NCBI GenBank assembly: GCA_044238735.1
Contig: JBIICS010000044.1
Coordinates: 1-19,572 of the forward strand
Reading direction: 5' to 3'
Source of the DNA: JBIICS01 sp044238735
GTDB taxonomy: Bacteria > Bacteroidota > Bacteroidia > UBA4408
Length of the DNA stretch: 19,572 nt
Below, one piece after another: positions 14,913 through 19,572 of this stretch (position 1 is its first letter; each line of letters opens with the position of its first letter). The position numbers were made by a program, and so were the translations under genes. The notes beneath the pieces are model-generated. The model ran no database searches. It saw only the letters and a program-made list of their open reading frames with translations, and was not told where the DNA came from.

Positions 14913-17426
14913 TTACAAATCTCCAATATTAGCCCCAATGGTAAAATGGAATTGTCCTTTGTACAATTGAGGGTTTGAATTACTAGTATCAAAATTAAAG
15001 CCATAATCTAATCCAAGCATTCCGAACATTGGTAGAAATAATCTAATTCCGGCACCGGCACTGCGATACATGCTAAAGGGATTGTAATCGCGAAACAACT
15101 GCCAAGTTCTACCTGCCTCGGCAAAGGTAAGTAAGAATATAGTAGCCTGAGGGTTTAAAGACAGAGGATAACGAAGCTCCATAGTTGCCTTAGCGATAAA
15201 TGGGTCGCCTGTTTGAGTACTTAGAGAATTATCACGATAACCTCTTAAAGCAATAATCTCACGACCACCCAATACAAAACCGGTTAAGCCACTACCCCCT
15301 AAAACATACCGCTCGAATGGAGATTGACCGATACTGCGGTTATAGAATCCTAAAAATCCAAATCCAGCCTTAGTATTTAACACTAGATTATGAAATAAAC
15401 GCGTATAAATTTGAGAAGTAAATTTCCATTTGTGGTATTCTACCCATTTAAATTTTTCTTGATCTTCCATCTTAGAATAATCGATTTTACTGCCGCTGAT
15501 TGCGTCTTTTATTAAACTATAAGGAGGAGTAGCCTGAAGAGTAAACGTAAACTGAGAACCAGATTTTGGGAAAATGGGGGCATCTATACTATTACGGGTA
15601 AAATTTAACTGATAATTAAAGTTGTTCGCAAAACCATTGGAGAATGAGAATGCAGAGGTATAATTTTCAAGTGTATACCGTTCGAACGTTATATTCTGAA
15701 AGAGCGTAAAATAATCGTCGGGAACTTTTAGTCTTTTGCCCAGCCCCACCGAAGAACCCATTATGGTAAGCAACTGGCGTCGCGAATCTCCTTTTCTTAA
15801 ACCAAATGGATTTTGCACAGAATAGTAAACACTAACGTTTAGCGACTGAGGTTTCTTGCCTCCCAGCCATGGTTCTACAAAAGATAAATTATATCCTTGG
15901 TAAAATAATCCTGTTGACTGAGCTTGAATATTTAGAGTTTGTCCGTCACCTGAAGGAAGCGGAGCCCAAGACCCACGTTTAAAGAAATTTTTAGTAGAGA
16001 AATTATTAAAGGTAAGCCCTAATGTACCCACCAAACGATTCTGCCCCCAACCGGCAGACAGCTGTACCTGATCGGAAGGAGTTTCTTCAACCGTATATTC
16101 TATATCTACCGTACCGTTTGCTGGATTTGGAATAGGATTAACCCCTAATTTTTGAGCATCGAAATAACGAAGTTGAGCAAGTTCGCGTTGAGTTCGAATA
16201 ATATCCTGTCTACTAAAAAGCTGTCCGGGTTTAGTTCGAATTTCGCGCATAATAACATAATCATTAGTTTTAGTATTTCCGGAAACGGAAACGCGATTAA
16301 TAATTGCCTGTTTACCCTCGTAAATTCTAATTTCTATATCGATAGAATCATTTTCAACCAAGACTTCAACCGGTGTTACCTGAAAAAATAAGTATCCATC
16401 ATCCATATAAACAGAAGAAACATCACGGCCATCTTCTGTCATGTTTAACTTTCTATCCAACATCGATTGGTTATAAACATCTCCTTTTTTAATTCCCAGA
16501 ACACCGGATAACTCTTCGGTTGAATGTTTTGAATTACCCAACCAGCTTATATTTCGGAAAAAATATTTTTTTCCCTCATCAACCATAACCTCAACACTTA
16601 TGGTTCTATCATCATATCGGTAAATTGTATCCTTAACAATACGCGCATCTCTAAAACCTTTATCGTTGTATAAAGCGATAATGTTGTTTTTTTCTTTGAT
16701 GTAATTTTCCTCGATATATTTGGATTGATTAAATACATGATACCAACGTTTGGTTTTAGTATCTTTAAGCGCTCTGCGTAAACGAGCTGAACTTATGTTT
16801 TTATTACCATAAAAGATAATATCGTTTATTTTTACTTTTTTTCGTTTATCAATTTTAATAGTTAAAAGAACGTCGGATTTACCTTTAGCTAATGTATCTG
16901 TTTTTTGTTCAATGTTTACAGCACAATCCAAAAATCCTTTATCAATAAAAAAGTCCTGAATTATTGTTTTTGTAGACACCAATAAATTATCCGTAACTAC
17001 CTTTCCTTTTATCAGTTTTATTTTTTCTCTCAGATCATCCGCTTCCCCTTTTCTAACCCCTTTTATAACAAAACGAGATAAACGAGGTCTTTCTTCCAGA
17101 TAGATGGTTAAAAAGATAGAATTACCCACCAATTTGTTTGCAGTAATTTTAACATCGGCAAAAAGCCCTTGTTTCCAAAGGTTATCAATGGCATCGGATA
17201 TTTTTTCACCCGGTATCATCATTTTATCACCCACACCAAAACCGGCAATATTTTGCAATACGTTTTTATCGTAATGATCAGCTCCTTTTACAAGAATTCC
17301 TCCAACTTCGTATTCACGTGGGTTTTCAAGATCTATTTGGTTAAGGCTATTTTCACCAATAAGCATTTGGGCATTTGCATTAAAGCAAATAAAGAGGAGA
17401 ACAACTAATAACCCTATAAATTTCAT
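14913..17426 (-). CDS. bamA: outer-membrane protein assembly factor BamA
   Basis: This 837-residue Omp85 protein is the core of the machinery that folds beta-barrels into the outer membrane. Residues 1-19 are a signal peptide with predicted cleavage ANA|Q. Five POTRA domains can be followed at about 39-113, 114-193, 197-285, 287-370 and 373-449, the last with the usual YEGKQAIINRVSVSGNTKTN start. The barrel runs from about 453 to the end and includes the Omp85 signature RGYRDN (728-733), equivalent to the conserved VRGF/Y loop motif. The protein ends in ...FTIGANIGDL, so the last residue is Leu and not the aromatic residue of the usual C-terminal beta-signal. It starts 2 bp after uppS, and two ompH genes follow. 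TamA is a possible alternative, but five POTRAs and this neighbourhood point to BamA. Confidence 0.95.
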   Translation of the reverse strand: MKFIGLLVVLLFICFNANAQMLIGENSLNQIDLENPREYEVGGILVKGADHYDKNVLQNIAGFGVGDKMMIPGEKISDAIDNLWKQGLFADVKITANKLVGNSIFLTIYLEERPRLSRFVIKGVRKGEADDLREKIKLIKGKVVTDNLLVSTKTIIQDFFIDKGFLDCAVNIEQKTDTLAKGKSDVLLTIKIDKRKKVKINDIIFYGNKNISSARLRRALKDTKTKRWYHVFNQSKYIEENYIKEKNNIIALYNDKGFRDARIVKDTIYRYDDRTISVEVMVDEGKKYFFRNISWLGNSKHSTEELSGVLGIKKGDVYNQSMLDRKLNMTEDGRDVSSVYMDDGYLFFQVTPVEVLVENDSIDIEIRIYEGKQAIINRVSVSGNTKTNDYVIMREIRTKPGQLFSRQDIIRTQRELAQLRYFDAQKLGVNPIPNPANGTVDIEYTVEETPSDQVQLSAGWGQNRLVGTLGLTFNNFSTKNFFKRGSWAPLPSGDGQTLNIQAQSTGLFYQGYNLSFVEPWLGGKKPQSLNVSVYYSVQNPFGLRKGDSRRQLLTIMGSSVGLGKRLKVPDDYFTLFQNITFERYTLENYTSAFSFSNGFANNFNYQLNFTRNSIDAPIFPKSGSQFTFTLQATPPYSLIKDAISGSKIDYSKMEDQEKFKWVEYHKWKFTSQIYTRLFHNLVLNTKAGFGFLGFYNRSIGQSPFERYVLGGSGLTGFVLGGREIIALRGYRDNSLSTQTGDPFIAKATMELRYPLSLNPQATIFLLTFAEAGRTWQLFRDYNPFSMYRSAGAGIRLFLPMFGMLGLDYGFNFDTSNSNPQLYKGQFHFTIGANIGDL

Positions 17427-17428
17427 TC

Positions 17429-18181
17429 TTACTTAAGTGTTACTTGTTCGCTTGTTTTACCATAACGTCTTTCGCGTTGCTGATAATCGGCTACGGCATC
17501 AATAAAATGTTGCTTTCTGAAATCGGGCCAGAGGGTTTCGGTGAAATACAGTTCGGCATAAGACAATTGCCACATTAAGAAATTAGAGATTCTAATTTCG
17601 CCGCTGGTTCTAATCAATAAATCGGGGTCGGGCAATCCTGCAGTACATAAGTGATTAGAAAAAACCTCTTCATTAATCTGATCTTCGTTTAGTTTACCCT
17701 GTTTAACCTCTTGGGCAATAGCCTTTACAGCTTCCAAAATTTCCCATTTAGAACTGTAGCTTAAGGCTATATTTAAGACCATGTGTTTGTTATTTGCTGT
17801 TAGCTTTTTAGCTTTGTTTAATTCCTCTTTAGCTTTAGAGGGCAAGGCATCAAAATTACCTATAGTAGTAAGTCGGATTTGATTTTCGTGAAGTTTTTTA
17901 ATCTCTTTTCCTATAGTTCCCACCAGTAGTTCCATTAAACCATCCACTTCATTTTTAGGACGATTCCAGTTTTCGGTAGAAAATGCATAAAGAGTTAGGA
18001 CCTTAACCCCTAATTCGGCTGCAATTTCTACAGTTTCGCGAACAGCTGTTACGGCATTTGTATGTCCAAAAATTCGCAATTTACCCCTTTGTTTAGCCCA
18101 ACGACCATTTCCATCCATAATTACGGCAATGTGTTGAGGGATGTTGTGAAGATCTAACTTACTTTTGTCTACTTTACTCAT
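17429..18181 (-). CDS. uppS: undecaprenyl diphosphate synthase (cis-prenyltransferase)
   Basis: This 250-residue enzyme condenses isopentenyl units onto farnesyl diphosphate to make the C55 lipid carrier for peptidoglycan and surface polysaccharides. It works at the cytoplasmic side of the membrane. HIAVIMDGNGRWAK (17-30) holds the catalytic Asp23, LTLYAFSTENWNRP (62-75) is the second signature, and PDLLIRTSGEIRISNFL (186-202) gives the diphosphate-binding Arg191, Ser193 and Arg197, with Glu210 in SYAELYF. The segment that in many bacteria reads ALNYGGR is ALSYSSK (139-145) here. It begins 3 bp after the DUF6089 gene and ends 2 bp before bamA, so lipid-carrier supply and outer-membrane assembly are coupled in one transcript. 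Confidence 0.96.
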   Translation of the reverse strand: MSKVDKSKLDLHNIPQHIAVIMDGNGRWAKQRGKLRIFGHTNAVTAVRETVEIAAELGVKVLTLYAFSTENWNRPKNEVDGLMELLVGTIGKEIKKLHENQIRLTTIGNFDALPSKAKEELNKAKKLTANNKHMVLNIALSYSSKWEILEAVKAIAQEVKQGKLNEDQINEEVFSNHLCTAGLPDPDLLIRTSGEIRISNFLMWQLSYAELYFTETLWPDFRKQHFIDAVADYQQRERRYGKTSEQVTLK

Positions 18182-18184
18182 TAT

Positions 18185-19012
18185 TTAACGATAGGCCGGG
18201 CATTTTGCCAGGGGATCTCTAAATTTCAGCGAAATTACTATTCCGGCAAAAGAATACCAATCTTTATTTCCGAAATTACCTCTTTGGCGGCCAAAATTTG
18301 TTAAAACATTCTCAGAGTTTGGCTGCGATTTATCGGACAAATTATAGGAACTGGGGGTACCGGACAAAGCCATTGAGGCAGTAGTTGGATAGTAACGGCT
18401 TACATCATCCAAATAATCAGTAAAGGTTTTGCGCAGGCCCCATTCAAAAGAAATGTTAATGCGCTTATTTACAGCGTATTTAAACCCAATACCTAATGGA
18501 ATGGAAGGTTGTATAAGGAAATATTGATTACGCCGGTAAATTCCTCCCGCACCCTGCGACTCTGTGCTGTTTTTTCGAAGTGGAATCCATTCGCCGTTTA
18601 AACTACCACGGGGATAAAAATTAAATACGCTAAGCCCAATAAATACAAAAGGAGAAAAATAATACCGGATATCATCCCCATGAAACTTAAGGAAATTAAA
18701 TTCCAGCTGGCCGCTGAGCTCTGCAAGACGAGATCTAAAGTCGAGATTCCGGTATTTTTGATAGGGATCATTACTTTTACTATCCGAGGCTTGAATTTGC
18801 CCATAAATGGCTGTACCCTTGAGCGCAAAACGATAATTTAAATGTTTTCGGTACATTAAACCTATGGATGGTCGTGTACCTTTAAAATGCCAAACCGGAT
18901 TTAAATCGCCAATGTAATAGGCTCCGCCTAAAAAAACACCCAAATCACGACTTTGAGAAAAGCCCAAAACCGGAAACAAGAGGCCAAAGAATATTACAAT
19001 GCACTTTTTCAG
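18185..19012 (-). CDS. DUF6089-family outer-membrane beta-barrel protein
   Basis: This is a predicted small outer-membrane barrel of unknown function, found upstream of uppS-bamA in many Bacteroidota. Diagnostic segments are DLGVFLGGAYYIGDLNP, RPSIGLMYRKHLNYRFALKG and, near the C-terminus, RKTFTDYLDDVSRYY; it ends in FRDPLAKCPAYR. The frame contains no ATG or GTG before a stop upstream. The first TTG, at 18977-18979, would leave only nine residues before FSQ, too short for a signal peptide. Reading back to the CTG at 19010-19012 gives LKKCIVIFFGLLFPVLGFS|Q, a proper signal sequence with basic start, hydrophobic core and Gln+1 cleavage. I therefore place the start at CTG, giving 275 residues. 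It is the first gene of the uppS-bamA-ompH operon. Confidence 0.78.
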   Translation of the reverse strand: MKKCIVIFFGLLFPVLGFSQSRDLGVFLGGAYYIGDLNPVWHFKGTRPSIGLMYRKHLNYRFALKGTAIYGQIQASDSKSNDPYQKYRNLDFRSRLAELSGQLEFNFLKFHGDDIRYYFSPFVFIGLSVFNFYPRGSLNGEWIPLRKNSTESQGAGGIYRRNQYFLIQPSIPLGIGFKYAVNKRINISFEWGLRKTFTDYLDDVSRYYPTTASMALSGTPSSYNLSDKSQPNSENVLTNFGRQRGNFGNKDWYSFAGIVISLKFRDPLAKCPAYR

Positions 19013-19276
19013 TGTAAGTATAACGATTAAATGAATTTTTATTGTTTATAAATATAGGTATTTTTATTAATGAAAATACGGGCCTTAGTAAGCGAGTTGG
19101 GAAGCCGGATGCTTAATCATTTTATATTTAGCGTAAAAGTTATGGCATAAATAGATTAAACTTTAACATTTAATTTGCACACCGATAACGAGTGAACAAC
19201 TACTTAAAATAAAATTCGATTGCTTTATATTAAGGATTTTGATTGTAATGATCCTTTTAAAAGGGCTTTTATGAAT
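19013..19276. other. intergenic region upstream of the DUF6089 gene
   Basis: These 264 bp contain no supported gene. A 26-codon ATG frame on the plus strand (19070-19150) has no family features. Near the right end, AAGGAT at 19232-19237 is inverted as ATCCTT at 19251-19256, and CCTTTTAAAAGG lies at 19253-19264. These could form a weak terminator for the minus-strand gene ending at 19277, but the stems are short and A/T-rich. A short GC-richer patch at about 19079-19112 stands out from its surroundings without an identity I can give. Confidence 0.4.
19049..19056 (-). promoter_or_regulatory. candidate -7 element for the DUF6089-uppS-bamA operon
   Basis: On the minus strand this reads TATATTTA, seven of the eight positions of TAnnTTTG, 36 bp upstream of the proposed CTG start. 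A TTTTC lies about 15 bp upstream of it but is only a loose -33 match. In such AT-rich sequence the match could be chance. Confidence 0.25.
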
Positions 19277-19572
19277 CTAATACTCAAGATAAAGATCCGT
19301 TAAAGAAAAAGGGCTTCTCTTTGGAATTAAGACCTCACCATCTTTAATTAGATTGACTTGACTATCTATTATATTATAATTAACATAATAATCGGTATCT
19401 GCCGGTATTATTAAATTATTGTATAACGCCTCTCCGCTCTTACAATTAAATCCTAATAAATAAGAACCTTCATATATATTTATGAAGGAAACTCTATAAG
19501 TACTGTCGTAATTAGATACATTCTTTACTTTAAGATTTATAAAACTAGGTTCCAATAAATATAATTTTAATT
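19277..19572 (-). CDS. unknown protein, 5'-truncated by the window edge
   Basis: I do not recognise this protein. The frame stops with TAA at 19277-19279 and is open to the right edge, so the true start lies outside the window. A TTG at 19553-19555 could be read as a start, but five further in-frame codons (LKLYL) precede it. The visible 97 residues alternate polar and hydrophobic positions (FINLKVKNVSNYDSTYRVSF) and contain many Asn, Tyr and Ser, with one Cys near residue 43. That suggests an all-beta, Ig-like or secreted domain. The C-terminus ends PKRSPFSLTDLYLEY, with no anchor or sorting domain visible. It lies on the same strand as the bamA operon but 264 bp upstream of it, so it is probably a separate unit. 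Confidence 0.55.
   Translation of the reverse strand, partial: LKLYLLEPSFINLKVKNVSNYDSTYRVSFINIYEGSYLLGFNCKSGEALYNNLIIPADTDYYVNYNIIDSQVNLIKDGEVLIPKRSPFSLTDLYLEY

Noticed and set aside
16152..17408. Two 79-codon plus-strand frames opposite bamA
   Set aside because: Their composition reflects the complementary strand of bamA and they have no domain or start-site support.
18598..18828. 76-codon minus-strand frame inside the DUF6089 gene
   Set aside because: It overlaps the conserved barrel gene in another frame, and its hydrophobic end is incidental.
19070..19150. 26-codon plus-strand frame upstream of the DUF6089 gene
   Set aside because: It is too short, has no recognisable motif, and sits in a region better explained as the promoter spacer.
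1..19572. Mobile elements, CRISPR arrays, tRNA or rRNA genes
   Set aside because: I saw no transposase-like protein, spaced direct repeats, cloverleaf or rRNA segment on either strand.

Overview
The window is about 19.6 kb of AT-rich bacterial chromosome and almost certainly comes from a member of the Bacteroidota. The evidence is a tandem DUF6089 - uppS - bamA - ompH - ompH cluster, separate nuoC and nuoD genes, a perfect Bacteroidota-type -7 element (TAnnTTTG) ahead of nuoA, few Shine-Dalgarno sequences, and several signal peptides that place Gln directly after the predicted cleavage site. Nearly all of the sequence is core metabolism and cell-envelope biogenesis. I see no insertion sequence, phage gene, CRISPR array, tRNA or rRNA.

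Layout. (1) 1-134: the left edge, with at most the tail of a plus-strand gene. (2) 135-3293, minus strand: a compact run, in transcription order, of a family 2 glycosyltransferase, a family 9 (heptosyltransferase-like) glycosyltransferase and an IscS/NifS-type cysteine desulfurase, overlapping by 17 and 8 bp. A DUF3108-like gene cut short at 69 residues follows. (3) 3294-3601: an AT-rich divergent spacer. (4) 3602-7060, plus strand: phosphoglucose/phosphomannose isomerase, cysS and a lipoprotein glutaminyl cyclase of the M28 fold, spaced by 2 and 1 bp. (5) 7141-7413, minus strand: a 90-residue protein I do not recognise. (6) 7651-12359, plus strand: nuoA-B-C-D-E-F of respiratory complex I, stopping after nuoF at a strong bidirectional terminator. 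(7) 12468-13661, minus strand: pgk. (8) 13749-19012, minus strand: DUF6089, uppS, bamA and two ompH/skp paralogues, ending at a hairpin terminator just upstream of pgk. (9) 19277-19572: a 5'-truncated unknown protein that runs off the right edge.

How the genes fit together. UppS makes the lipid carrier for peptidoglycan and O-antigen. BamA inserts outer-membrane beta-barrels, and the OmpH/Skp proteins are likely its periplasmic chaperones. The two glycosyltransferases probably build the LPS core. The glutaminyl cyclase would convert new N-terminal Gln residues of exported proteins to pyroglutamate, and five predicted exported proteins in this window carry that Gln. NuoA-F supplies the NADH-oxidising module and part of the quinone-reducing module of complex I, so nuoG-N must lie elsewhere or be absent. 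Pgk and the sugar-phosphate isomerase are central carbon metabolism.

I did not find a convincing new system. The items most worth a second look are the interrupted nuo operon, the co-occurrence of glutaminyl cyclase with Gln+1 signal peptides, the truncated DUF3108 gene, the probable CTG start of the DUF6089 gene, and the unknown 90-residue protein.
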